From JADJQU01 sp035490315 (GTDB lineage: Bacteria; Planctomycetota; UBA1135; GCA-002686595): a stretch of DNA of 10,507 nt. Below are positions 1-7,341 of the stretch, piece after piece (the first letter of the stretch is position 1; each line of letters begins with the position of its first letter). The notes beneath the pieces were generated by a model. That model did not search any database and was not told where the DNA came from. It saw nothing but the letters and a program-made list of their open reading frames with translations. A program made the translations under genes and the position numbers. The stretch lies in the NCBI GenBank assembly GCA_035490315.1, contig DATHET010000274.1, positions 1 through 10,507 of the forward strand. Direction: 5' to 3'.

Positions 1-1006
1 TCAGGTCCGGACCGTCACGCTCGTTCACCACGTGTCCGTAGCCGACCTCGGCGTAGCCCGAGCGCGTCTCGATGAAGCTGGTCACGCCGAGCAGCTTGTT
101 GCCACCCTCGTTGCGAGTCTCCTTGAGCATCGCGACCGAGCTGACGTCGTCGAAGCCGCCGAAGAAGGTCACGTCCATGTTCGAGACGTCGAACCTGGGG
201 CTGTTCATCGCCGGGATCGAGAAGGCCGCGCCGACGAAGGCGTCCTCGAGCCACACGCCGTTCTGCAGGAAGAGCGGGATCTTGCCGATCGCGAAGGGCA
301 TGTCCTTGCTGTTCCGCACGCCGCTGATGCCCTGCATGATCGGGCCGAGGTCGCCTTCGAAGAACAGCGTGTCGGGCTCCGCGTCGAGGACGAAATCGTC
401 CCCGCCGCCGCCGCCGTCCGCGCCGCCGAACTCCGCGTTCATGATGCTCGCGCCCTTCTCGAAGGGCCGGATGAAGGCGTGGATGCGCTCCGTCGCCGTC
501 ATCTGTAGGTCAATGTCGAGGTTGAGCCGCGTGGCGATGCGCGCGAGCTCGTTGTCCTGGTTCTTGCTGTAGCCCGCGGCCGTGCGCGCGTCGCCGTAGA
601 CCATCAAGTGCGGCGTGGTCGGATTGAGCTTGCCGAACAGGTTCGACTCGCCGAAGAAGCTCGCCGGCGTGTCCAGCGGACCCTCGGCGTACATCTTGCG
701 CCAGAAGTTGAGGATCGGCCGCTCGCGGAACACGGGCTCCTTGCGGTAGGTCAACAACTGGTTCTGCAGGCTGAAGGAGTCCGGGAATTGCGGCCAGAGG
801 CGGAACTGCTTGCGGAACTCGTCGTTGGGAAGCTCGACGATCGTCGCCGCGGGATCCACCGTCGGAGGCGCGATGGGTTTCACCTGGGGCTGCGGATTCG
901 GCTTCTGCTCGTCCTGCGCGCCGGCAGCGCCGGCCAGGGTCAGTCCAGCGAGGATCGCGGCGCCGCCGCGTGCGAGTGTTGCGAGTTTCATGGTTTGGAC
1001 TTTCAT
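1..1006 (-). CDS. Secreted, probable outer-membrane beta-barrel (porin-like) protein, 3' end off the window
   Basis: The reading frame is open from the start codon to the left edge, giving about 335 residues with no stop; the TCA at 1-3 is out of frame. The N-terminus is a clear Sec signal peptide: basic residues, a hydrophobic Ala/Leu/Gly stretch and an A-G-A-Q cleavage-like end, followed by a Gln/Pro-rich mature start. The mature part is rich in alternating aromatic and polar residues and Gly/Asn turns (for example HLMVYGDARTA), with a Gly/Asp-rich loop around 405-425, as in outer-membrane barrels. I cannot name the family. I chose the ATG at 1006 because it overlaps the stop of the upstream cytochrome gene as ATGA, which suggests translational coupling; an in-frame ATG at 991 is the alternative and leaves the signal peptide intact. 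Pairing with a multiheme cytochrome suggests an outer-membrane partner in electron transfer, but that is inference. Other exported structural or binding proteins remain possible. Confidence 0.6.
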   Translation of the reverse strand, partial: MKVQTMKLATLARGGAAILAGLTLAGAAGAQDEQKPNPQPQVKPIAPPTVDPAATIVELPNDEFRKQFRLWPQFPDSFSLQNQLLTYRKEPVFRERPILNFWRKMYAEGPLDTPASFFGESNLFGKLNPTTPHLMVYGDARTAAGYSKNQDNELARIATRLNLDIDLQMTATERIHAFIRPFEKGASIMNAEFGGADGGGGGDDFVLDAEPDTLFFEGDLGPIMQGISGVRNSKDMPFAIGKIPLFLQNGVWLEDAFVGAAFSIPAMNSPRFDVSNMDVTFFGGFDDVSSVAMLKETRNEGGNKLLGVTSFIETRSGYAEVGYGHVVNERDGPDL

Positions 1007-2841
1007 TCGACCGTGAACTCGACGGTGTAGGGGTGGATGTCGATCATCTGTTCATTGATCGCTTTGAGCATTTCCCCCGTGGCTCCCACGAGTTCCATGA
1101 AGTACATCGGCTCCGCGCGGCTGCACAGGCGGACGGCGAGGCGGTAGGTCCCGGGCGCCGCGATCAGCTCGCCGGGAACCTTGTACTTCGCGGTGCGCGA
1201 GGAGAGCGGCGGGATGCTGCGCTGCTCCATGCGGATGAACGGCGGGTGGTTGAGCACCGTCGTCGGCACGCCGGCGGGGCGGATGAAGGGCAGCTGATCG
1301 CCGTCGAAGGGCACCGGCAGGTACATCTCGCGGTCCGTGCCCTTCAAGTTCGTGGTCAGGAACTTCGTCTGCAGGTTGAAGAGCTGGCTGTCCGGCTCGA
1401 TCTTGCCCTCCAGAACATCATGCGAGTGCAGGTCCGCCATGTCGCCGTGGCTGTCGACGAAACCCGACTCCCAGATGTTCTTCCACTCGCCGGAGCCGTC
1501 CTTGGCGAGCAGCGCGACGTTGAGCCAGATCTCGGGCTGCGCGCCAAGTGAACCCGACGGGAAGTTGTGGCCGTCGGAGATGTTGCTGATCTCGTAGTGG
1601 AAAGCGAGGTTCTGCGAGGCCCTCCGCTCCGAGTCGAAGTAGGGGCCGTCGATGTGCGAGCCCGACTCCATCAAGTGGCGGCGCTTCTCCGAGCGGACCT
1701 TGATGCGCTCCATGTTGTCTTGGAGCACTCCGCGCGCGTGGTCGCGCTTGGCCCGATCGGACCAGTCGAAGGAAAGCTGCTGCTCCTCGCGCGTGCCTTG
1801 ACCGGGCGGCGGAGTCGAGACGAAGACGGGCGTGATTTCATTCTTCGCCAGGCGCTCCTCGAAGTCGGTCTTCATCCACTCGCGCCAGTCGAAGGCCAGC
1901 CACTCGGCGACCGAGTACTGACTGGAGTCGCGCGGCTCGGGGAAGATTCCGGGGTGGGCGATCGAGTAGCCCGGGCCGGGGAAGGAGTGGTCGGTGTGCT
2001 TGGCGTCGGGATTGAACTGCTTGCGCCCGATCGTCGCGGTCGGCGCTTTCATCCAGTTGTCGCCGTCGACCTTGTCGCCGATGACCTTGCCCATGTGGCA
2101 GTCCTGGCAGGTCACGCCGCGCTTGTGCGCCGGCGAGCCCTTGTACTGGTCCCAGACCACTTCGAGCTTGATGCCGGGGTACACGGCGACCTGGTGGCAG
2201 GACATGCAGAACTCGGAGCGGCTCAGCTGATCGTTCGGCGTCGCCTTGGCGTGGATCATCGAGGGATCGAGCTGGCGGTCCGCGACGATGTCCTCGTACT
2301 GCGAAGGCTTGGCCGCGCTGTGGGTCGGACCGAAGACCGGGCCGGACAGCGAGGCTTCGATCAAGCCCCGCACGCCGTTGGTCTTCATGAAGTTCTCGTT
2401 GACGCGGTGGCAGGTGATGCAGGTCACGCCTTCGCGCGAGACTTCGGGCCGGTCGTAGATCTGGATGTCGCGCAGCTCGCCCATCGATGTGCCGGCCGAG
2501 GCGTGGCAGCGCACGCAGAAGGCGCCGACCGTGCCCGAGGCCAGGCGATTGAGCGCCTGCTCGAACTTGTGGAACATCGGCGAGATCGACGCATAGGCGT
2601 GCTGCGAGGTGCTCCATTCCTCGTAGATCGCCTTGTGGCAGGAACCGCAGGTGCGCGCGCCCGGGAAGCGCAGCTCGGCGTTTTCATCCGCGGTCTGCGC
2701 CTGGATCAGCATGTCCAGGTGCGGGTCGGTCGGTTGAGCGGCCGGGACGGGCTCCTGCGCTTGCGCGACGGAGGAAACCACGGCGGCGATCAAGAGGCTG
2801 GCGACGCTCAGGATGGCAAGCAGGTACGGGGGCGCCTTCAT
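1003..2841 (-). CDS. Secreted pentaheme c-type cytochrome, cytochrome c554-like
   Basis: The protein is 612 residues. A Sec signal peptide (residues 1-28, ending AQA) exports it to the periplasm. Five CXXCH haem-attachment motifs lie in the N-terminal half: CGSCH at 65, CVRCH at 109, CITCH at 141, CMSCH at 212 and CQDCH at 245. An EEW..S.HA segment follows haem 1, and further His residues around 282-285 could be distal ligands; this order resembles the cytochrome c554/multiheme c family. The C-terminal half (about 320-612) has no haem motif and looks beta-rich. It carries GHNFPSG at 424-430, a motif seen in many multiheme cytochromes, then a WLNVALL strand. The ATG at 2841 follows a GGAG with a 7-nt spacer; the frame stays open upstream to about 3141 but that part is Arg-rich and would bury the signal peptide. 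It probably accepts or donates electrons in the periplasm; an enzymatic role such as nitrogen or sulfur chemistry cannot be excluded. It leads an operon with the porin-like gene. Confidence 0.9.
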   Translation of the reverse strand: MKAPPYLLAILSVASLLIAAVVSSVAQAQEPVPAAQPTDPHLDMLIQAQTADENAELRFPGARTCGSCHKAIYEEWSTSQHAYASISPMFHKFEQALNRLASGTVGAFCVRCHASAGTSMGELRDIQIYDRPEVSREGVTCITCHRVNENFMKTNGVRGLIEASLSGPVFGPTHSAAKPSQYEDIVADRQLDPSMIHAKATPNDQLSRSEFCMSCHQVAVYPGIKLEVVWDQYKGSPAHKRGVTCQDCHMGKVIGDKVDGDNWMKAPTATIGRKQFNPDAKHTDHSFPGPGYSIAHPGIFPEPRDSSQYSVAEWLAFDWREWMKTDFEERLAKNEITPVFVSTPPPGQGTREEQQLSFDWSDRAKRDHARGVLQDNMERIKVRSEKRRHLMESGSHIDGPYFDSERRASQNLAFHYEISNISDGHNFPSGSLGAQPEIWLNVALLAKDGSGEWKNIWESGFVDSHGDMADLHSHDVLEGKIEPDSQLFNLQTKFLTTNLKGTDREMYLPVPFDGDQLPFIRPAGVPTTVLNHPPFIRMEQRSIPPLSSRTAKYKVPGELIAAPGTYRLAVRLCSRAEPMYFMELVGATGEMLKAINEQMIDIHPYTVEFTVE

Positions 2842-2845
2842 GCAA

Positions 2846-2858
2846 GTTCTCCGAGAAC
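2846..2858 (-). promoter_or_regulatory. Perfect inverted repeat enclosing the cytochrome gene's ribosome binding site
   Basis: GTTCTC-C-GAGAAC is a perfect 6+1+6 palindrome four bases upstream of the cytochrome ATG. On the minus strand its centre contains the GGAG that serves as Shine-Dalgarno sequence. It could fold into a small RNA hairpin (five pairs, three-base loop) that hides the binding site, or be a protein-binding half-site pair. A chance occurrence is also possible given how short it is. Confidence 0.3.
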
Positions 2859-3161
2859 AGTGGGGGCGCAGCGAGGGGGAAATCGCGGCGGTTCGGCGAA
2901 GCGGGGGACTCGCTGCACGCCAGCCCCGGCCGGGCGCACGCGTGCACTCGGTCAGTTCCTGCGGGAAGCGGGAGCGGGATCCTAACGCGCGACCGAGGCG
3001 CCCGGCCAGGATCCGATCGAGGAAGCTCGCCGCCGAGCGGGAAAATTCTGCCGTGAGCCGGCGCCCCGAGCGCTTGCGGAGCGCGCTCGGCCGCCGCGGC
3101 GCGGACCTGCGCGGAATCCGCAGCGGCGGCGCGCACACCACGGTTTCCCGGGCCGAATCGA

Positions 3162-3188
3162 TTGCAATGTCGTTTGACTTCCTAGAAT
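3162..3188 (+). promoter_or_regulatory. Candidate sigma70-type promoter for the FHA/redox operon
   Basis: TTGCAA (3162-3167, 4 of 6 to the -35 consensus) and TAGAAT (3183-3188, 5 of 6 to the -10 consensus) are separated by 15 bases, slightly shorter than the ideal 17. They sit in the only AT-richer stretch of the intergenic region and would start transcription near 3195, leaving a leader of about 30 bases before the ATG at 3225. The short spacer and the unknown host sigma factors keep this tentative. Confidence 0.3.
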
Positions 3189-3224
3189 CTTCGACTTCCC
3201 TGCCTCTCTCCCCGAGGATCCCCC

Positions 3225-4853
3225 ATGCCGCGTGAGCAAGATTCGCTGACCGCCTTCAAGAACGGTCAGCCGCTGAAGACCGTCCCGCTGGAAAGCGAGG
3301 TCACGATCGGGCGGCACCAGACCGCGACGCTCCAGCTCGAGGACCCGCTGATGTCGCGGGTGCACCTGCGGATCATCAAGAAGTCCGACAGCAACGGCGA
3401 TCGCTACTACGTCGTCGACAACCGCAGCACGAACGGGACCTTCCACAACGGCAAGAAGCTCACCCCGGACACGCCCGAGGAGCTGAGCTCGAGCTCGGTG
3501 GTCCGCGTCGCCTGTTTCGACCTGCACTTCAACCTGCCGGCCGACCTGAACAGCACCCTGAGCCTGGGACTGGACGAGACCGAGAACCGGGTCGCCCCCG
3601 AAGTCGTCGCCGAGCCCGCGCCCGTCGAAGCTCCGCCGCCGACCAGCCCGCTCCTGCAGCACCTGGTCGAATCGCGTTCGCGCATTCCGGTCTGGACCAC
3701 GGGGGAAGCGACGCTCTCGGTGGTCAACATCATCGAGGAGACCCACGACGCGAAGACTTTCCGCCTGGCGGGCAGCGATCCGACCCAGCCGATGCTGTTC
3801 TCCTTCAAGCCGGGCCAGTTCCTGACCTTGAGCGTGCCGATCGACGGCAAGGTCGAGAACCGCTCCTACAGTATTTCGTCCAGCCCCTCGCGGCCCCACG
3901 TGATCGAGATCACGGTCAAGCGCGTGCCCGGCGGCATGATGTCGAATCACCTGAACGACAACTTGAAGCTCGGCGACAAGATCAAGGTGCGCGGGCCGGC
4001 GGGCAAGTTCTCCTGCTTCAATTATCCCTCGCGCAAGATCCTGGGCATCGCGGGCGGCAGCGGCGTGACGCCGATCATGTCGATGGCGCGCTGGATCGTC
4101 GACACGGCCGCCGACGTCGATTTCACCTTCCTGTATTCGGCGCGCTCGCCGCGCGACATCATTTTCCGCCGCGAGCTGGAGTACCTGGCGACGCGGCATC
4201 CGAGTTTCCGCCTGCAGGTCACGGTCAGCGGTGGCGGCGGAGGTCTCGAGCCCTGGCTCGCGCTCACCGGCCGCATCGACGAGCAGATCCTGAAGCTCGC
4301 GGCGCCCGATCTGCTCGAGCGCCACGTGTTCATCTGCGGCCCCGGGCCGTTCATGGACGCGGTCAAGGACTCGCTGCGCAACCTCAATTTCCCGCTGGAG
4401 AATCTGCACTCGGAGAGCTTCGGCGCCGGCCGCGTGGCCACCGGCACGCCCGTTGCGCCCAAGCCGATCGCCGTGGCGGCTCCCGCACCGCCCGAGCGCG
4501 TGGTGGTAAGCGCCGCAGCGCCGTCCGCGGGGCGAGCCCACGCCGCGCCGGCCCCCGCGCGCGCGAAGGAGCCCGTCGCGGCACCGGTCGGCTTCCAGAT
4601 CCAGTTCTCGAAGTCCGGCAAGACGATCTCGGCCGACGGCAACGTCAGCCTGCTCGATCTCGCCGAGCAGAACGGCATCGACATCAACTACGGCTGCCGC
4701 GCCGGATCCTGCGGCGCGTGCCGGACCAAGTGCAAGGTCGGAGGCGTGGTCGACATGGGCAGCGATTACAACCTCGATCCCGACGAGGAAAAGCAGGGCT
4801 ACGTCCTGGCCTGCTGCGCCAAGCCGAAATCCAACCTGGTGGTCGAAGCTTGA
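3225..4853 (+). CDS. FHA domain - FAD/NAD(P)H oxidoreductase - [2Fe-2S] ferredoxin fusion
   Basis: A 542-residue cytosolic protein with no signal peptide or membrane helix. Residues about 7-100 form an FHA phosphopeptide-binding domain with all hallmark positions: GR (29-30), SRVH (44-47), STNGTF (68-73) and NG (75-76). After a Pro-rich linker, residues about 155-403 are a ferredoxin-NADP reductase-type module: the FAD motif RSYSISSS begins at 213, the nucleotide-binding GIAGGSGVTP is at 274-283, and CGPGPFMDA begins at 371. A second Ala/Pro-rich linker (about 404-461) leads to a plant-type [2Fe-2S] ferredoxin with Cys 491, 496, 499 and 530. The expected reaction is NAD(P)H oxidation with one-electron delivery through FAD to the ferredoxin; cofactor preference cannot be read here. 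Hcr and aromatic-oxygenase reductases share the reductase-ferredoxin half, but the N-terminal FHA is unusual. A GAGG lies 7 bases before the ATG. It is the first gene of the operon and overlaps the next by 4 bases. Confidence 0.92.
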   Translation: MPREQDSLTAFKNGQPLKTVPLESEVTIGRHQTATLQLEDPLMSRVHLRIIKKSDSNGDRYYVVDNRSTNGTFHNGKKLTPDTPEELSSSSVVRVACFDLHFNLPADLNSTLSLGLDETENRVAPEVVAEPAPVEAPPPTSPLLQHLVESRSRIPVWTTGEATLSVVNIIEETHDAKTFRLAGSDPTQPMLFSFKPGQFLTLSVPIDGKVENRSYSISSSPSRPHVIEITVKRVPGGMMSNHLNDNLKLGDKIKVRGPAGKFSCFNYPSRKILGIAGGSGVTPIMSMARWIVDTAADVDFTFLYSARSPRDIIFRRELEYLATRHPSFRLQVTVSGGGGGLEPWLALTGRIDEQILKLAAPDLLERHVFICGPGPFMDAVKDSLRNLNFPLENLHSESFGAGRVATGTPVAPKPIAVAAPAPPERVVVSAAAPSAGRAHAAPAPARAKEPVAAPVGFQIQFSKSGKTISADGNVSLLDLAEQNGIDINYGCRAGSCGACRTKCKVGGVVDMGSDYNLDPDEEKQGYVLACCAKPKSNLVVEA

Positions 4854-6283
4854 GCACGTTCGTTCTGCTCGTGCGCGACAGCGGCAAGGAGCCCGCGCTG
4901 CGGATCGAGGCGCAATCCGGAATCGAGATCGGGCGCAGCCCGGAGTGCCGCTGCGTCCTCAGCGATCCCAACGTCGGCCGCAAGGCCGCGAAGATCGTCG
5001 AGCATGGCGGGGTTTTCTACGTCGAGGACATGGGCAGCACGAACCGCACCGCGATCCGCGGCCTGCGCAAGCTCTCCAAGGGCGAGCGCGAAGCCCTGCG
5101 CCACGGCCTGGTGATCGAAGTCGGCCGCTCCTCGATCGAGATCGAGGAGATCCGCGCCGTGCCCGACGACAAGACCGACGCGGGAATCGCGGACGGAGGC
5201 GGAGGCGACGACGAGACTGGCTTCGGCGAGAAGACGCTGGTCGCCGGCGCCGCGAGCCCGATGACGAGGCCGGCCCCGGCCGTGCCGGACCAGTCGCTTG
5301 ACGATGCGATGCTGACCATGCGCGGGCCCTCGACGCCTGCGCCGACTCCGGCGCCGCCACCGCCCAAGCGCGCCGCGCCCACGCCCGCGCCGGCTCCGCC
5401 GCGACCGGCTCCCGCGCCAGCGCCGACGCGCGCCCAGGCACCCGCGCCCGCGCCTGCACCCGCGCCGCCGCGGCCGGCGACGGCCGCGCCCGAGCCCGCT
5501 TTGGAACCTGCGCCGAGGCCGGTTCCGAGGCTGCACGAATCCTCGCACTCCAGCACCGCGGACTTCATGGGGCCGGGCGGGATCGGCAGCGGGACGCAGA
5601 ACATCCGGCCCGACACGGGGGATCTCGGCGCGCTCGGCACGATGATCACCAAGCGCCCGCGTCTGGTGATCGTCAACGAAGCCGACCGGCGCATCGTCAA
5701 CCTCGAGCGCCTGGTCACGATGGTCGGCCGCGAGAGCGGCGAGTGCCGCATCGATCACAAGGCGATCTCGCAGCCCCACGCGATGATCCGTTTCGTCTCG
5801 GCGACCAACAACTTCCAGATCGAGGACCGCAAGAGCCGCAACCAGACCTTCGTCGGCGGCATCGCGCTCAATCCCGAGGTGCCGCAGCTGCTCCCGCCCG
5901 AGAGTCTGGTGCGCTTCGGCGCGATCGAGGCCGTGTTCGTGGTCGATCGCGACTCGGAGAACGCCGCGATCCCGCCCGCTCAGTACGCCGCGGCCGTGCG
6001 CTACCTGATCGCGAACAACCAGATCACCCAGGAACAGGCGCGCGCCGCTCAGGAAGAAGCCAAGCTCGGCGCGAAACACGTCGGCGAGGCGCTGATGATC
6101 GCCGGTGTCGTCTCCGCGCGAAACTGGACCAGGGCCTTCGAGAACGGCAAGACCATGGCGGCCCAGGAAGTCAGTCAGCCGCGCAGCCGGCGTGCGCTCT
6201 GGATGATCGTGACCGGCGTGGTCGTGGTGCTCCTGGTCCTGGCCTGGGTCTTCCGCGCGAAACTCGGATTCGGCGGCGAGTGA
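4850..6283 (+). CDS. Tail-anchored protein with two FHA-like domains and a GspE-N-like module
   Basis: A 477-residue protein, probably cytosolic and held in the membrane by its C-terminus. I chose a TTG start at 4850, which overlaps the previous stop as TTGA; no ATG occurs in this frame before a conserved FHA motif. Residues about 3-100 are an FHA-like domain (IGR at 27-29, GSTNRT at 62-67) in which the usual SxxH is replaced by GRKA. Residues about 160-226 are almost entirely Pro and Ala. A second FHA-like domain (about 268-367) has GR at 293-294 and SQPH at 307-310, but SRNQT at 329-333 instead of STNGT. Residues about 375-441 resemble the helical N-terminal module of type II secretion/pilus ATPases (ITQEQ, GEALMIAGVVS). 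A single helix (449-468) preceded by RSRR anchors it with the N-terminus inside. No catalytic domain is visible; it looks like a scaffold or adaptor for the neighbouring redox proteins. Confidence 0.85.
   Translation: MSTFVLLVRDSGKEPALRIEAQSGIEIGRSPECRCVLSDPNVGRKAAKIVEHGGVFYVEDMGSTNRTAIRGLRKLSKGEREALRHGLVIEVGRSSIEIEEIRAVPDDKTDAGIADGGGGDDETGFGEKTLVAGAASPMTRPAPAVPDQSLDDAMLTMRGPSTPAPTPAPPPPKRAAPTPAPAPPRPAPAPAPTRAQAPAPAPAPAPPRPATAAPEPALEPAPRPVPRLHESSHSSTADFMGPGGIGSGTQNIRPDTGDLGALGTMITKRPRLVIVNEADRRIVNLERLVTMVGRESGECRIDHKAISQPHAMIRFVSATNNFQIEDRKSRNQTFVGGIALNPEVPQLLPPESLVRFGAIEAVFVVDRDSENAAIPPAQYAAAVRYLIANNQITQEQARAAQEEAKLGAKHVGEALMIAGVVSARNWTRAFENGKTMAAQEVSQPRSRRALWMIVTGVVVVLLVLAWVFRAKLGFGGE
5330..5530 (+). 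repeat. Pro/Ala-codon low-complexity tract inside the double-FHA gene
   Basis: About 200 bases of reiterated ccg/gcg/gcc/cct codons encode a linker of mostly Pro-Ala dipeptides with scattered Thr, Lys and Arg. It is an irregular low-complexity tract rather than an exact tandem repeat. In the protein it would act as a long, stiff spacer between the first FHA-like domain and the rest, and it is prone to length change by slippage. Confidence 0.7.
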
Positions 6284-6317
6284 AAGCCGCCGGCGCATCC
6301 AGGGCAAGGCCCCAGCC

Positions 6318-7331
6318 ATGAACCAGAGCCTGTTCCGCTCGCGCTACGCCATCGTCGCGATCCTGGCGCTCGCGGCGCTGATCGCGGTGCTCGCGTTCAG
6401 CAAGGCGGATTTCGGCGTGGTCGGCGCGCGGAGCCACGGGCTGCGCTTGTGGACCGGCTCGATCGCCCTCGCCTGCATGCTGCTCGCCCTGGGCTACGTG
6501 CTGCGCAAGTACATGCACAAGTACGGCTACTCGCCGGAATTCCGCCTGAAAGTGCCGATCATCAAGCTCGAGCAGGCCGAGACGCGCATCAGCGAGATCC
6601 GCCGCCAGATCCTCAAGGGACAGCTCTCGACGCGCAAGGAAGTAGAGTCCCTGGTCTCGCGCGCCCTGCGCGAAGTCGGCGTGCAGCGCATCGTGCGCGT
6701 CGAGGTCGCCGAGGGTGCGTCGGGCGGTCCGAAGTTCACGCTGAAGGTCGGCAAGGCCTTCCCTTTCGGCAAGGCCGCCAAGTGGCTGCACCTGCACCTC
6801 TACATCAGCGTCGCCTTCGCTTTCGCGGTCTGGGTGCACGGCGGGACCGGCTGGGATTCTCCGCTGGGCGCCGTCCTGCTCGGCTTCAGCACGATCGTGC
6901 TCGTGACCGGCGTGATCGGGATCTTCCTGTGGGCCTTCGGCCCGGCCTGGCTCACGAATCGCGAGCGCGATCTCTCGATCGAAGAGGCCTTCGTGCTTCG
7001 CGAAGGCTTCAGCCGCAAGCTCGCGGAGCTGCGCGAGAAAATGGAGCCCGATCTGCGCGCGGTGCTCGACGACGTCTCGGCCAAGGGCGCCGACAGGGAC
7101 CAGAGAGCGCGCGTGCTGCTCGCCGCCATGCCGGCCGCCGACACGGCGCGCCGCATCCAGCTGCAGGACGCGCTGGTGCTCGGCGGCCAGCTGCAGCGCG
7201 TCGAATCCGAGTTCAAGCTCCTGTGGCGCACGCGCCTGGGCTTCATGGCCTGGCGCGCGGTGCACCTGCCGGCGGCCTTGTTCCTGTCGATCGCGGTGGT
7301 CGTCCACATGATTTCGATCGCGGTGTACTGA
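6318..7331 (+). CDS. Five-helix inner-membrane protein, putative diheme b-type cytochrome
   Basis: A 337-residue membrane protein with probable helices at about 10-27, 45-62, 157-175, 181-206 and 314-336, and two charged cytosolic loops (63-155 and 208-313). I recognise no named family. The third and fifth helices each carry two His residues exactly 14 apart: H160/H174 and H316/H330. That spacing is what bis-His diheme b cytochromes use to hold one haem near each membrane face. With the N-terminus inside (Arg-rich, positive-inside rule), H160 and H316 lie on the cytosolic side and H174 and H330 on the periplasmic side, so both pairs match in height. The predicted role is to pass electrons across the membrane between the cytosolic iron-sulfur proteins and the periplasmic haem domain. 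An AAGG lies 8 bases before the ATG. The gene sits 34 bases after its upstream neighbour, and the next start follows 10 bases after its stop. A structural membrane anchor is the alternative. Confidence 0.8.
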   Translation: MNQSLFRSRYAIVAILALAALIAVLAFSKADFGVVGARSHGLRLWTGSIALACMLLALGYVLRKYMHKYGYSPEFRLKVPIIKLEQAETRISEIRRQILKGQLSTRKEVESLVSRALREVGVQRIVRVEVAEGASGGPKFTLKVGKAFPFGKAAKWLHLHLYISVAFAFAVWVHGGTGWDSPLGAVLLGFSTIVLVTGVIGIFLWAFGPAWLTNRERDLSIEEAFVLREGFSRKLAELREKMEPDLRAVLDDVSAKGADRDQRARVLLAAMPAADTARRIQLQDALVLGGQLQRVESEFKLLWRTRLGFMAWRAVHLPAALFLSIAVVVHMISIAVY

Positions 7332-7341
7332 GGAGCGGCGC

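Larger units (their letters stand above)
2842..3224. other. Divergent intergenic region between the two transcription units
   Basis: These 383 bases separate the start codons of the divergent cytochrome and FHA-reductase genes. I see no convincing gene here: the frames that cross it give Arg/Pro/Ala-rich translations without domains. It should hold both promoters. Most of it is very GC-rich, but the last 70 bases on the FHA-reductase side become clearly richer in A and T and contain a promoter-like pair. On the cytochrome side I found no good -35/-10 pair. A short perfect inverted repeat lies immediately in front of the cytochrome start. Confidence 0.75.

Noticed and set aside
1..3. TCA at the left edge read as the stop codon of the porin-like gene
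   Set aside because: The gene's codons begin at positions 4 and 1 on the minus strand, so TGA at 3-1 is out of phase and the gene continues beyond the window.
1567..2985. 472-codon plus-strand open frame opposite the pentaheme cytochrome
   Set aside because: Antisense shadow without domains; the minus strand has a signal peptide and five haem motifs.
2842..3141. 100-codon N-terminal extension of the pentaheme cytochrome
   Set aside because: Arg/Ser/Pro-rich, no start signal, and it would bury a perfect signal peptide that begins at 2841 behind a good Shine-Dalgarno.
2982..4541. 519-codon open frame on the minus strand opposite the FHA-reductase gene
   Set aside because: Antisense shadow of a GC-rich gene: Arg/Gly/Ala/His-rich translation with no domain, while the opposite strand encodes three complete recognisable domains.
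4718..4849. Earlier start (ATG 4718) for the double-FHA protein
   Set aside because: It would overlap the ferredoxin coding region by over 130 bases in another phase and give an Arg/Gly-rich tail; the TTG at 4850 fits the stop-start overlap.
4799..6319. 506-codon minus-strand open frame opposite the double-FHA gene
   Set aside because: Low-complexity Arg-rich translation mirroring the Pro/Ala tract; the plus strand carries FHA motifs and a tail anchor.
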